A stretch of DNA of 57,698 bases, taken from assembly GCA_032358255.1 (NCBI GenBank), contig JAULBX010025685.1, positions 1 to 57,698 on the forward strand, written 5' to 3'. The position numbers and the translations under genes are program-made. Source of the DNA: Heterotrichella gracilis. Its lineage: Eukaryota > Sar > Xanthophyceae > Tribonematales > Xanthonemataceae. The notes beneath the pieces are model-generated. The model saw only the letters and a program-made list of their open reading frames with translations. It was not told the origin of the DNA and searched no databases. Below are positions 11,156 through 23,112 of this stretch, one piece after another; position 1 is the stretch's first letter; every line of letters starts with the position of its first letter.

Positions 11156-13530
11156 ATGTTCATATCGTTAGCAGTCCATCTGCTGCGCCGGCTCCTCTCC
11201 CGTAAATCCGAGTCAGCCTCGGGCTGCTCCCCATCCCCGCCATGCTGCACCATCACGCCTGCACAGGCAGCCAGCTTTACGGACGAGGAGGTGTCCGGTC
11301 CGTACTCTGACATCCCTCCCGGGACGCACATCTACCAGGAGCAGGAGTTCGAAGTGGGGTTCATCAAGATCCCCTACAAGCATCACGGTGCGTGGCCCAG
11401 ATGCTGCTTGGCCTCGGTGTTGCCACAAGGGCTGATCCGCGGGGGGATGCGTGGCTTATAAAGTAGCGCACCACGCTGTTTACTTTGTCTTGTATGGGTA
11501 GGTTGTTATGCGTTTGCGCGCCGTGTCCTGGGTTCCGGCACACAATGCCAGCTCCCCGCGCAGGTTGGGCACTACTCGCGGGCAACCCAGTCTGCTGCAT
11601 GCCACTAGCTGGGCACAAAAGTGCACTCATTCAGGAATAGTACGTTCATAACGCTCGTACGGAGGTCAGCATTCCCTCCCTGAAGAGTTGGATTTGGTGG
11701 GCTAGGTGGACCACACAAGTGGCATGTGTGTGGGAGCTGGGCAGCAACTCTGGTCAAGGCTTGGTCATGGTATAGTGTAGTGTCGTTACAGTCTGGATGC
11801 CGCTGACCACCTGTATTTGGTCCCTCGGCGCACCACTGTTAGGGTTGCAACGCCTGGTCAGCAGGCTGGGGGTGTGCACCACCAACCCTAGGGTGTTGCA
11901 CATAGCTCCCGCTGCTGCACCACTTAGGTCGCAGGGAATTATGCCAGCTTTGCAACAACCCCACCTCTTAACTCTTTCACACTCACTGCCCCACAAGTAC
12001 CACCACCCACTCACCCTCGCCGCCTGCCCCCTTGCAGGCATCTTCCTGTCGTGTGAGCGCGTGATCCACTTCACCATCCCCGAGCAGGACCAGCGCTACA
12101 GCGTGGTGTGCACATCGCTGGAGGAGTTCATGCAGGTGGGTGGGTGGGGTGAAATAATACCCTCTGCATAAGTTTTGCCAGCTGAGGGCCAGGGCTTGCC
12201 TGCTCGCCATGTGTGCACTCCTGATGACCATGTCAGCCTGGGCTCTGTCCTCACTAGCGTTGGGCTTTGCCTGCCCTAAATTTGCATTGTGCATGCATGC
12301 AAGCGCAATCTAATCTACCACCCAGTTGCCTGATTACCCAGCTGTGCAGCTTCATTCCTAACTTCAAACCCCCTTGTCTCCCTCCAGGTGCGCACCCGCC
12401 ACTGCCTGCACCGCCGCACCCACCACCACCACCTGCCGCTTGACACAGTGGTGGCGCGCGCTGCCAGCTGCCTGGGCATGCGGGGTTACAACCTGCTCAC
12501 AAACAACTGCGAGACCTTCTGCCACTGGGCATACACAGGTGGGTGGGCTGGGCCCTGCCGTATGCAACTGGTGCACCCTTTGTATGTATGGAGGAGTGCT
12601 CTAGTAATTCCAGGTGTGGTGCAAAATTTGGCCGCAAATATAACCCTCTGTTTGCCCGCAAGTACCTTACCTCCCCATATTTCCCCTCCGCAGGCCACAA
12701 GTATAGCGCACAGGTTGGGCGTGGCGTGGGCATCTGGGTCAAGGCAGCCGTGGGGTCTGCTTTGGCTGTGGACAGCGCAGGGTGGGGTGGCCTGGCTGTG
12801 GGTGGCGTTCACCTTGGTTCCATCGGCCTGGGTGTGGCTGTGGGCACAGCTGTGAGCACCTTCATGATCCTGGCTTCCATGGGCGCCAAGTGGGCAATCA
12901 GCCACAGGCGGGTGGAGGGTGGACAGGTGGGTGCAAGAAGGGGAGGGGGGCATGGGGGTGCATCTGTCACTGGGCGATGTAAGGAGCAGCATTGCTGCAT
13001 GTGCAGAGGAAATGGGCGTCCTGCATATTTCCATGGTGCCCTTACGCCTCACCATATCACATCCACACCACATACATGGTACCACCATGTCCCACATGTG
13101 CTGGTGTATGTTGCAATTTCCACATGTGCTGACGCATCTCACCTCTTCCTTCCTGCAGGAGTCCCCCATCACTCCTGGCCCCGACTCCCACGCCCTCCCC
13201 AACCCCCTCTCCCACTCGCTCCCCGCTACCGCCCCCCTGCACCGCCGCAGCGACAGCGCACATGACCTCATCGCAGAGGCAGAGCATCCAGAGGCAGCCG
13301 CCAAGGCCCCCCTCCTTCTCCCTCGCGCCACCTCCCTTGTGTGCATGCGCACCGCCCCCAGCTCGCGCGGGGCGCGCAGGCGGCGATCCGTGAGCCTGGC
13401 TGTTGAGCGGGACATTGTGCGCTTCCTGGGGGTGATCAAGGCGAACCAGGAGGAGCAACAGCAAGACGATGATGCAGCACAACTCGCAGCACATGAACAG
13501 TCGCTACTACTCGAGTGCGCTGCACGGTGA
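11156..13530 (+). CDS. LRAT-domain (NlpC/P60-like) hydrolase with hydrophobic C-terminal segment
   Basis: Five exons: 11156-11387, 12038-12135, 12388-12538, 12694-12926 and 13159-13530; phases join to 361 residues. LRAT-like proteins are thiol hydrolases or acyltransferases with a circularly permuted papain-like fold; many act on phospholipid acyl chains at membranes. The triad is visible: His in KHHGIFLS (residue 77), His in CERVIHF (88) and Cys in LLTNNCETFCHWAY (151), with the family's 11-residue His-His spacing. Residues 12-30 hold basic and hydrophobic sequence. After the catalytic part comes a Gly/Ala/Val-rich stretch (about 175-222, VGGVHLGSIGLGVAVGTAV) that could insert into a membrane, then an Arg/Ser-rich tail and an acidic, Gln-rich end. 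A His cluster (residues 122-125) sits between the two catalytic halves. The substrate cannot be told from sequence. The start is the first ATG of the open frame. Confidence 0.85.
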
Positions 13531-15500
13531 CCAAGCAGGGCACCTGGGGAAATTGGGGAGAGGGAAAATTTATGGACCTGCGCAGGATAAAGCTTTTTTT
13601 GCAGCTAGGTAATAGGTAGCCTTGAAAATGGTCGAGAAGAGATTGTTTAGGATACATGTACCAATAGATGTAGATGGGAGAGCTGATTTAAAATATTGCA
13701 ATGTGTGTGACAGACCGGGTGGGGAATTGGTGCTGGTTGGTACCGATACAGTATGTTGCATACATGCATGCAACCCGCACACATATTTCTGCATGGCTAT
13801 GTGCTTTTGCAATGCGGTGATTGGTTTCCTTGCTAAAAAATTACCAGTGGGCATAGCATGTGCTCTCTTTGCATATGTTTCCAGCAAGTATGCATGCAAA
13901 GTATTGCAGTCTAAATTCGCGAATGTACCTTGGAACTCAACACACATCAGTGATCTTGTGGCCAGATTGTTTGGAGTGATTGATATTACAGGGCATTTCT
14001 TGTTTTCAAATGCCAGTCCACTTTTTTCCACTTTTGTCAGGATGATTGGTGTAAATAATTAGCTTAGTGATGCCCTCGATGGTCTATACTGTACAGGACA
14101 TATCTAGATGGGTTTGTCCATGAAGAATTGCACTACAGTCCTATAGGTAGATGATATACATTGTAGTTTCAGGCAGAAGAAGACAGTCGCTGTCAATTAC
14201 AAGCAGTAGTGGTGACCATTGGGTTTTACACAATAGATAGCTATGCTCACCAACCTTGGCAAACCTTGCCGAGGTTGACGCATGTTACGTGTGACACTGT
14301 TGTACCTATCGCTGTCTCAGAGCGTAGTAGACACAGTCTGCCCCGGGGGTGTAAACCTCGCAATCTTCGATCATCATGCCTTGATTAGATTTTCACTCGC
14401 TACCGAGAGTATTGCAATATGACATCCTTTAATCTGCGGATTGGCATTGCGCAAATGAGCCTGGCATGTACTCAGCACTTCATGATCATCTGATTCAGCA
14501 AAGTTAGTTAATTTTTCTCCTGGACCAGCTAGCTTTCCAAGCCCAAGTAGACTATGCCTTTTGTTTTGCAATTGCTGTTTGTTAGCATTGGTTTTGAGCC
14601 TCATGATTGTAACATTACAATTTTGCAAGACAAAATGGTACAACTCAGTGGATTGACAATGTGATATGTCAATCCAAGCTGGCAATTTACCCACCATGGG
14701 TGTGCACAGCCATTCCTGTTACAGGTACCAATTGATGCCAATGGCATGTTAAACATGAAAATGTCATCACTGACTAGATGAATCATAGCTGGGTGACCTG
14801 TATACTGTACGTTGAATATATTTACTGCTTTGCACCATGCAGCAGCACTGCTGGCAGCATGCGCATCGGATTCCGAAAGCATTTACATCATTGATAACAC
14901 TGCAGTGTAACCTACGTAAGTTACCACGATGTATTTCTTAACGATTCAGATTTGCAAATTTGATTAATTTGATCCACATCCCCATTCACAACTTCAAGTT
15001 CGGGTCCATAATGCTTGTAACTTGACCCAAAGGCCTTTTTTCAACGCGTTGCTTGACAGTATTCTTGCTGCAACTCAGGTTGTCGACATCAATGATCTGG
15101 TCCCCCCCACTCAATATAGTCCCCCACCATGGTGACTACCCCTTAAGGTTGTCGACATCAATGATCTGGTCCCCCCCAGCAGCATCCTCTCCCACGTGGT
15201 ACCACTCTGAATCCATTGGTTGGCAACTTTTTGCCCCAGACGGCCGCACTTGGCATCGGGTGCCCATGTATGGTACAGCCACCACCTGTTGCTGCCATCG
15301 CTGTTTTGCCCTTGCAGCCAATGACAACATCCTTCCGCCGCTGACAAATTTGCTTGGTCTGCCTGCCATGGCTGCAGCGGGTATTGCAGTTATTGTGATT
15401 GTATCCTGGCCAGCTGGTATGCATCGCACCGCGCTGTCAATTATATTACATACTTGGCATTGTGGCGTTGTGTGTACTCCACTCTGCAGTAAATGGGTGA
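13531..15500. other. AT-rich region without a recognised gene
   Basis: Roughly 2 kb, clearly more AT-rich than its flanks, especially 13.55-15.05 kb. It has open frames on both strands: 13622-14062 (+, 146 codons) overlapping 13570-14031 (-), then 14374-14697 and 14601-14882 (-). None shows a known domain, and the predicted proteins are Cys-rich and low in charge, as often seen in noncoding DNA. Two 33-base direct repeats lie near the right end. A decayed mobile element is possible. Confidence 0.4.
15077..15178. repeat. Pair of 33-base direct repeats
   Basis: Positions 15077-15109 and 15146-15178 are identical: AGGTTGTCGACATCAATG followed by ATCTGG and a run of C ending in A. The copies are 69 bases apart start to start. 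The 36-base spacer is C-rich. No gene overlaps them convincingly. Confidence 0.85.
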
Positions 15501-18294
15501 CTAGGCTCCAACTGGGGTGGTGGGGATGGTGCCGCTGGGTGCCTGGGCAGCTGGCGCCAGTACTGGAGGGGGGGCAGTGGCGGGGTGGGTGGGGATGGAG
15601 CCGGTGGGATGGTTGCCAGCGGTGGCGCTTAGCTGTGGGGTGGGGGTTGGAAGGCTGGGAGGCTGGGTGGCGGTGGGAGTTGGGAGGTTGCCAGTGGGGA
15701 CATTCGGCGGTGCTGGTGCCATGGCTGCGGTGCTGGTGATTGCCTGGACAGGTGGTGCTGGAGCAGGTGGTGCAGCAGTGGCGGGGTGGCTAGGGATGGG
15801 GCCAGTGGGATGGCTGCCAGCGGTCACTGTGGTGCTTGGTGGGGCAGTGGGGGTGGCTGGAGAGAGGGCTGGTGGTGGGGTGGTGGGGCTGGCTGGTGGT
15901 GGTGGTGCAGGAGGTGTGGTCCCCAGTGGTGTCACAGACCCCGTGACGGTGGGAGTGGTTGAGCTCACGGGCTTGGCATGGAGGCCTGCGCACGCATACA
16001 GAGAAATGATCGGTAAAAAGGGCAAAATATAAAACTATATAATATATGCACCACTCATCTGAATGTTGAGGGTGTTTGGTAATTTAAAGTCTAAGACTAG
16101 TCAACGAGATAGCTTGCCACTGGACAAGCACGGCATGCGCATACACATGGTATACCTGGTGCCCAAAATAATATTATGCAAGGATCCAATGGACAATTAT
16201 TTTGCTTGACATCAGAAACAGATTTGGCCATGCATATGCATGTGCATGCAGCGCTCCATTTGCCTCTGCGCTACCACACTCGAGCATCCTAATGCTAGCT
16301 GCTTTGTGCCATGTGGACGGCAAGGGTCAAGTACCATTGGTTGTGCACAGCGGTGCATTTGGGGATCCGTGCATTGCACTGTGACAGGCATGCAGCACCG
16401 TCTATGCATAAGGTACCAAATTGCACCCAGCGGCCAGCGCTGTTCCCAGAAAGGTGCGCAGCAACCGCAAGCAACCCCACCCCCCACCCATTCTCTCCCT
16501 TCCCCTCCCCGCCTGCCGCCCTACTCACCCCTTGCCATCATCTCCCTGAGCTGCCACCTGGACATGGTGCCGGGGCCAGGTCCGTATTTTATTGATGATG
16601 CAAAGGGGAGGTCCTCCTGGTCAAGCGCCCTGCCCCTCCCCTTGCGGCCACCCTCCAGCTTCTCAACCAGGGACAGAAGGGGAGCGGACTGCGGGCAGAG
16701 GGGGAAGTCAGCTTAGCAGCAAGAGTTGCTTGTAGCAAGGAGGCCATTGATATCGTTTCCCTAAAACTCAATTTAGGGGGGCGACATTGGTGTGTTGCAA
16801 TATTGCTGTATTATTGTAAACATCAGCTTAATTGCAAGTAGTGTGACACTTGAAAAGTCTATCAGGTGCCACCACTCAGGTTACCGCTTTCAGTAATGCA
16901 CATTATGTTAACTCGTACTAATATTACAGTATGCAGCAAACTGCACAACCAATGCCCACACTCTGGGCACTGGATCCTGCCCTGTGCCTTCAGGGGCACA
17001 CAAGGCAATGAGCTGATGACGGCTGAGGATGCCTTTTGTTTGTTTGTTTGTTTGTATGCAGCAAAAATTGATTTAATGCATCCTTTGGATCCCACCTGCA
17101 GCGCTGGCGGCACTCCCAGTTTTGCCTCCCCGTACCCCTCAAGCGTGTGCCCCCCCCCTGCGCCCAGCACTGTCCCCGCACGACCTGCACACACACACGC
17201 CGCAGCCAGGTGTCAAGAGCCACATTGTCAATGGGGATTTAATGAGACAAGAATATAAATGAGACAACCTTAAGGTTGTACTTGAGCAATTACAAGGATG
17301 AAATGACATGCGCATGCTATGAGTCCCTTGGATACATTGCTGATAGTTGTGCACAAGCACATGTACACATGCGCATGATGGTAGTCCTGAAGGACTGGTG
17401 CCATCTACATGCAATTATTGCTAACCGTCTGTGACAGCACACAGGCACCCAACAGTGGTGCAAGGCACGCATGTTAACCCAGACTGGATGATGCACACAC
17501 TCTTGTGGGGCTCCGCAATGCCACATTATGTGCGAGCGCGCATGGCCTGTTGCCCTTCCTTGCTAACACATGCATGGATGTGCATGTGCAGTGAGTGGGA
17601 CTTTTTGCAGGTGACGCAGCATATCGCACATGCATGCATGTTCCTGCCGCGCGGGGTGCAGATCGGCATGGCCAATGTGGTGCACCCCTGCATAATGTGC
17701 CGCCCCCCTCCCTTCGCCGGTTCGGCAACCGCCTTTGAAGGCGGGCAGGCGTTGGATGCATGTGCATGTGCAGCTGTAACCATGTGCATTCACCTGCAAC
17801 CAACACATGGCGCAGCATGACATGCACATGCAGCATGCCCTACGCCCTACATTGGATCCATTCAGATTGCATCGGTGCAGTCCATCATGCATGTGTGCAC
17901 ATGACCCACCATGTGCCACCTCCGCTCCCTTGCTGGGTGCCGCCACCCCCCTGAATGCAGACAGGCGCGAGGTGTCCTCGTTCCACTGCTCAGCAAACCC
18001 TGCGGCGAAGGGCAGCGGACGCCCCTCCGCAGTCACGGCAACCTGATGGTAGGGCTTTCCCATGAACAGGCGGCTGGGTGCTGCTGCTGGGGTGGTTGGT
18101 CCTGCGGGGGCGAGCCCAGGGGTGGTGGTGGTGGTACCACCGGTGGGGTGGTTGGCTGTGGCTGTGGGTGTTATGCCGTTGGCTGCAGCTACGGTTGGTG
18201 CCACTGATCCATTGCTGGCGCTGGCGCTGGCGCTGGTGCTGGTGGGGGTGGGATTGGTGGGGTGGGTGGGGTGGGTGGCGTGAGGGGTTGCCAT
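15501..18294 (-). CDS. Unidentified Pro/Thr/Ala-rich protein
   Basis: Minus-strand model: 18294-17947, 17732-17630 (least certain), 17184-17096, 16688-16529 and 15985-15501; phases are consistent through all five. I do not recognise the family. Exon 1 encodes a Thr/Ser/Ala/Pro-rich N-terminus and then ordinary sequence (SRLFMGKPYHQVAVTAEG, GFAEQWNEDTSRLSAF). The middle has LEGYGEAKLGVPPALQ running into APLLSLVEKLEGGRKGRGR and EDLPFASSIKYGPGPG. The last exon encodes about 160 residues of Pro/Thr/Ala with two imperfect repeats of the TAGNHPTGSIPTHPATA type; a related ANHPTGG motif is in exon 1. There is no signal peptide. Exon 1 may start further upstream: a CAG acceptor near 18331 keeps the frame open, so the initiator is uncertain. 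The 18.4-19.0 kb sequence could be its 5' UTR or promoter. Confidence 0.5.
17037..17056. repeat. Short TTTG microsatellite
   Basis: About five copies of TTTG in an intron of the Pro/Thr-rich gene. Confidence 0.7.
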
Positions 18295-19767
18295 GTGGGC
18301 GGTTGCAAGAGTATGCTCAGGCTGGATGGGCTGTCCTGGATGGGGTCTGTACTATGATCCGCCTTGAACTTCAGGGCCTGGCTACAGCAGCTTGCTCAGG
18401 GACAGATATGAGATTCACTCACTGAGTGAAATCTGACAGAGTCTGTGCACAAGAGTACACTGTATGGTCAGTGATCGTTGTTGGGCCCGGTAGCTATACA
18501 CTCTTCCGAGCAGAGACAGCAGTTTTGATTTGCTTCAGAGTGTAACGTCAGTTCTGGGCTGTATCTGCTTCCACTAGACAGGCCCTGAGGCTCAGTCAAC
18601 CTTGTCGGACTCGTGCGGCATGCAAAGCCTTAGCCACTTCAAACAACAAACGGTCACTTTCCGGCTTAAAGTTTTAAAGGTGTCTACGGACGCCTGGGAT
18701 AGGTTAAACCCAAACTTTGAAACTTGACGCCTCCCACAGAAGCTATTATAATAGCGGTATCTCAGCCAAAAATCCGACGGCGTCTCCACTTCCGAGTGGG
18801 CGCCCATGAGCGTTTGTTGACCAGCGTCAAAGCCCTCGGCTAGGGTTTACTTCAGCAGGAGCGATGTAGCTGCTGCCCATGTGAGCGGTAGCTGCTGACA
18901 TGCACGTGCTGCCACGTATGCAGCTGCCTTGCAACAGTGTGCATGCGCAGCAGTTGGCAACACGAATACTTCAAGATTTAGTGTCACAGTGAACATCAGT
19001 GCCACAGTCAACATTTATCACAGTGACTGAGAATCATTCTGGTAACCTGCTGTACGCTCCCTCGTCGCAGTGCTGGCACTGCCAGGGCCAGTGCTCTGCG
19101 TGCAACGATTGGGGCAGACCGCATTTAGCCTTGAATCAATGAGTGCTTTAAAATTTCATTGCACTTACTGAAATGAGAATCCATCCGATGCAATTTGCCT
19201 CTTGAGTCATTCAATTTGCCTCTTGAGTCATTGACACTCGCCATAGCACGCATTGGCAACCAGCGGATACATGGCGTTAACGATTGCCCAGCACTGCAAG
19301 TTCCCCAGCATGTAGCAGCGATGGCAATGCAATGCATCAGGTTGTTCTGCTGCATGCACGCATGACGATGAAATGCGCCCATGTCACTGGAATACTGTTC
19401 CCTAGACCTGCCAGGCTTGGCGATGTGTACAATTGTGAGTACGCTACGGCCCTCAGCTGCACGATTTGCGTGACGCCACGTGATTCCATGTCACCGCCCA
19501 TGTGCCCCCGAGCAGCAGGCAGTGGCGAGCCGCCAGCTCACTCCATGCGCGCACCAGGTGCCCCAAGCTGCCCAGACTGGCATGGCGCCAGCTCACTCCA
19601 TGTGGGGCCCAGCTACAAGTACAGGCATGGGACCCAGCCAGCCATAAGGCTCCCTGATCCCCCAGCGTCAGGCGGTGGAACCATAGTATAGCCCTTGCGC
19701 CAGGCTGGCCCGCCATGTGGTGCCAATGGGGGCGGCGTGCGCGCTATGTTCCTTCACCATCACCTCC
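18295..19767. other. Region without a supported exon
   Basis: About 1.5 kb. It holds a minus-strand open frame at 18592-18807, a 22-base tandem repeat at about 19191-19235 (unit contains TTGCCTCTTGAGTCATT), and two copies of GCCAGCTCACTCCATG at about 19539 and 19588. No exon could be supported, so it may be the promoter of the Pro/Thr-rich gene, or an intron if that gene and the next fragments are one. Confidence 0.35.
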
Positions 19768-21210
19768 TCAGTTCCTCCCCCCCATCTCCCCCTGCAGTGT
19801 GCGCACCACCTTCTCCCCCCTGATGGTAATGTCCTCGCCCAGATCAACCTGCAAGGGGGGAAGGGAGAGGAGTTGGGGTTTGGGGTTGGGGTAGTGGCGC
19901 CTGTTTGACTGTCTGGGAAGATGACCTGCAGTAGACTAGCAGGCGCGGGGAAACTCTAGGGGTAGACGGGTAGCTGTGTGTGAAGCACAGTGTGCATACG
20001 ACGGGGACGATAAACAGGCGGTGGAAGGGAGCGGAGCAACATCTAGGCAGGCAGGCAGGCCCCCGTGGCTGGCTGGCTGGCTTTACCCAGGCCCGCTTTT
20101 GGCGGCCTGCATTCAAAGATGGCACCGCACTACTGCAAAGCGCGCCACACATACTCGTGCTATGTATCGATACCCCTGGATATGTACCCATGAGCTGTGC
20201 GCATGGTACGTACGCATGGTCTAGACGGAACCGGGGTGTCGAGCATCGCCCTCCCTGTCCCCCAGCAAATGTGACTTTCACACCAATGCACTCACATTAA
20301 TGCCCATGCTGCCCAAACAAATGCCTGAGGCACGCTGCTTTCAGGGCTGGCCATGCGTTGGTCCCAGCTACAGGCGCGGTGTATGAGGTCAGGGTTTTAG
20401 GGTTTCTGCAGCTGCCTCAAGGACAACCTCCTGGCCACAGCCAAGGGCGCATCCCCAAGGGCGTAGGGTTTTAGGGTTTAGGGTCTCACCGCTGCTATGA
20501 GCACCCTTCTGGCCATGTCGTTCTTGATCACGCGCGGGTTCAGGCTGCAGGGGGGGGAAAGGGGGATGTTAGGATTGCCAAGGTACCAAGGGGTAGTGCC
20601 ACATGGGATGAAATTGCCAGGGCGGGATGGGGGAGAGTGTACAGGTCAAGCCCACTAAGGACCAGCAGAGTCAACATAAAGGTTCATGTTCCATGACCCA
20701 CTGTCATATTTCTGCAATTGGGGCACGTAGCTGCCATGGCGGCGCCTGCCGGAAGCGCCTGTGCACCATATGCCATGCCTGCCATGCATGCTGCTGATGA
20801 CCCGGACCTTTTTTCCAAAGCCCTAGCAATACCCTAGGCCACAAGACTGACTGCAACCTGGCCTTCAACCCCGCCTGTGCCCCCTTGTACAACCTCACCA
20901 CACCAAGCAACCCCTCAACCTTAACCCATGCCCTAGCCTAGGATATGCACTTCCCAAGCTTGCTCTCCACCACCAAAACCATGCCCAGTCCTTTCCCACC
21001 ACACGCACCACACCCCGCCTACTCCAACCCCGCCACTACCCTAGCCTAGGGTACTCACGTTATTGCCCCGTTGCGCTTGAGCGCGCCCAGCGTGATGCTA
21101 GTGAGCAGGAAGTTGGTGACGGTGAACATGAACCAACCCATGGCGAAGGCGGGGTGGGGGACAAGGGGGGGGCAGAGATTGCGGATCGAAGGGGGGGGCT
21201 CCCAGTGGGC
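19768..21210 (-). CDS. Unidentified protein with a membrane segment (partial model)
   Basis: Three minus-strand exon candidates join in phase: 21210-21059, 20544-20490 and 19848 onward. The first encodes IRNLCPPLVPHPAFAMGW and then a hydrophobic stretch (FMFTVTNFLLTSITLGAL) that fits a membrane helix. The second encodes LNPRVIKNDMARRVLIAA and the third VDLGEDITIRGEK. From there the frame either reads on to a TGA at 19768-19770 or is spliced at a GTGGTG donor (19809). The splice signals are good (GCAG acceptors, GTGAGT and GTGAGA donors), and exon composition matches real genes here. I found no start codon: the first exon is open upstream to a CAG acceptor at 21211-21213, so earlier exons should lie between 21.2 and 23.0 kb. 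Alternatively translation begins at the internal ATG (21141). Family unknown; it could be the 5' part of the Pro/Thr-rich gene. Confidence 0.4.
20391..20488 (+). repeat. Interstitial TTTAGGG-type repeats
   Basis: Two short clusters of GGGTTTTAGGGTTT in the intron of the minus-strand membrane-protein candidate, separated by about 60 bases. They are plant/green-algal telomere-like units. Confidence 0.6.
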
Positions 21211-22860
21211 CTGCAGGGTGACGAGGGGTTGAACGTGGTGGGTGTCTGGGGTGGGAGGGAGAGTTGTGGGCTGGCACTTGAGGGCTGGTACTTGTGGGCA
21301 TGCCCGGGAGAGCGGGATGTGCGCAGCAACAAGTCATACGTGCCAGCACAGCAATGCTATGCGCAACAAAAATGTGGGTGTGCCATGTATATGACACAGT
21401 GGCAGCAGTAAAATAATAGCTATGCTACAACAGTCTGGCACCCCTTTTTTGGTACCCATCCGCAACGACAACACAGGCCCGGGCACCCCGCGAGGGTACC
21501 TCTCAACCACCATGGCAAGGCTGGGTGTTGAAAGTTTCAAGTGGAGCCACCTGCCAAGGGCAGGCTATGCGTATTGGTGTGGGGCTGCAGGAGGCAACTA
21601 CACTGCCAAAACCATCAGTGCTGCAAAGGACCTAAGCAAAACCTGATCCTGTGGTTTGCGAGCACATGCCTTGGAATGGCAAAGCCAGTGTCCTTCGTCG
21701 TTTCTTTCAACGCAGACACCAGTCGGGAATGCTACCAGCACCGTTCAGTCCCGCGTCCCACACAACCCCCCTGCACGCGAGGAACAAACTACGGGCACTA
21801 TATGCATGCATATGCCCGCGTTGCACCACACGGGGATCGGTGTTGCATTCACCACAACTGTTTTCACCTGAGAACTTGTTTCACCCCACACAAAGCCAAG
21901 GCAGACTGTGGGCTGCTTGGCTTGGGCAGAGACGGTACCAGAAGGGAGCAGACCGTGTGGGAGAGATGGGGCGAGCAAGACCTGAGTTTGGCGTCCGACG
22001 CACCGAGGCGATGGGCTAATGAAAGGCTTCAGGGGAAAAGTCTAAGGCGGCAGCTGCCTTTGGCAGGTCTGCAGTGCAAACCTTGTAGTCCTGGCCCCAA
22101 CACTTGGTGCCAACAACAACCTCGAAATTCACGGCGAATTCCCCGAAAAAGCTTGATCGCAATTTCCGCAAATAATCCAGATAAAAATGGCCCGACTTTT
22201 CCCAGATGGCTGCTAAAAACACGACTGTTATGTACAAGAGGCAACAAGCAGCAGATCATACCCGCGCAGATTCTCACTTACTTGGACTATCTTGCGCTTG
22301 TGGTTGTCGAAACAGCAGGTGTGCAGTTGTACTGGAATACACTTCCCAACATGCATGCATGCATATGCACACCTGCTCGCGCATGCTGCATTACACCCGC
22401 TACTAGCGCTGCATCCCATCGAATGCCTTCCGTAACCCCTGTAGCTGGGTTTGAATACCATCCACCTGCGTTGAGTGGCGCTATTACCATCTTCGCACCC
22501 ACAGCCACACGTTGTACTATGCCCTGGCTAGCCACCCACCCACTGCCAGGCTCTGCACGCTGACCCACATCCTGTTGCTGTATCAAGTGTCTCAACACGG
22601 ATGTGTGTCATGATCATGCAACTAGAAGTATCCTGGCGAAGCTACCAGTACACCTGCAACTATGTGCAGGATGTATGCAGATGTATACATTGCAATGCCC
22701 GAAGCGCAGCGTCCTGCGCCACTATCCCCCACAACTGCTCACCTGTCATATGTGATGTTAAATACTTCCACGCCTTTGAAAGACCTGACTGCAAGTAATA
22801 CTGCAGGCATCGCCGCTCATCTACCCACCTATCTATCCCGCGCCAACACATCCACCAACT
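21211..22860. other. Intergenic or 5' region without a supported gene
   Basis: It should hold missing 5' exons of the minus-strand candidate and part of the ABC1-kinase promoter. Long plus-strand frames (21541-22563) lack splice signals and domain resemblance. A minus-strand frame at 22016-22237 ending in LPKAAAALDFSPEAFH is the only one that looks mildly protein-like. Confidence 0.3.
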
Positions 22861-22868
22861 GCTTGCAA

Positions 22869-23045
22869 CGCATCCCGGGGGCCAGTGGCATAATTTCACA
22901 CCAAAGAGCAAAACATACATCCCAAAGAGCAGCATTACTTCATCCCAGGGAGCAGCATAACTTTATCCCAGCGAGCAGCTACACCTCAATCCCAGGGAGC
23001 AGTCACGGCATCCCATCCCAGCCCCTCAATCCCAGGGAGCAGCCA
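22869..23045. repeat. Degenerate minisatellite upstream of the ABC1 kinase
   Basis: At least five imperfect copies of a unit built on ATCCCAGGGAGCAG, spaced about 22-45 bases apart, lie 70-240 bases before the kinase start codon. Best copies are near 22944, 22992 and 23029. Confidence 0.7.
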
Positions 23046-23112
23046 AACAGCACCTAGGGACCATCTCAGCGTGTGGTAGGGTTTGCAGGGGCGTGGCAAG
23101 GGGTGGTGTCAG

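Noticed and set aside
12486..13439. 317-codon minus-strand open frame
   Set aside because: It is antisense to the well-supported LRAT-like exons and their introns.
21541..22563. 340-codon plus-strand open frame
   Set aside because: Despite its length it has no domain, odd composition and no upstream signals; it overlaps the likely 5' region of a minus-strand gene.
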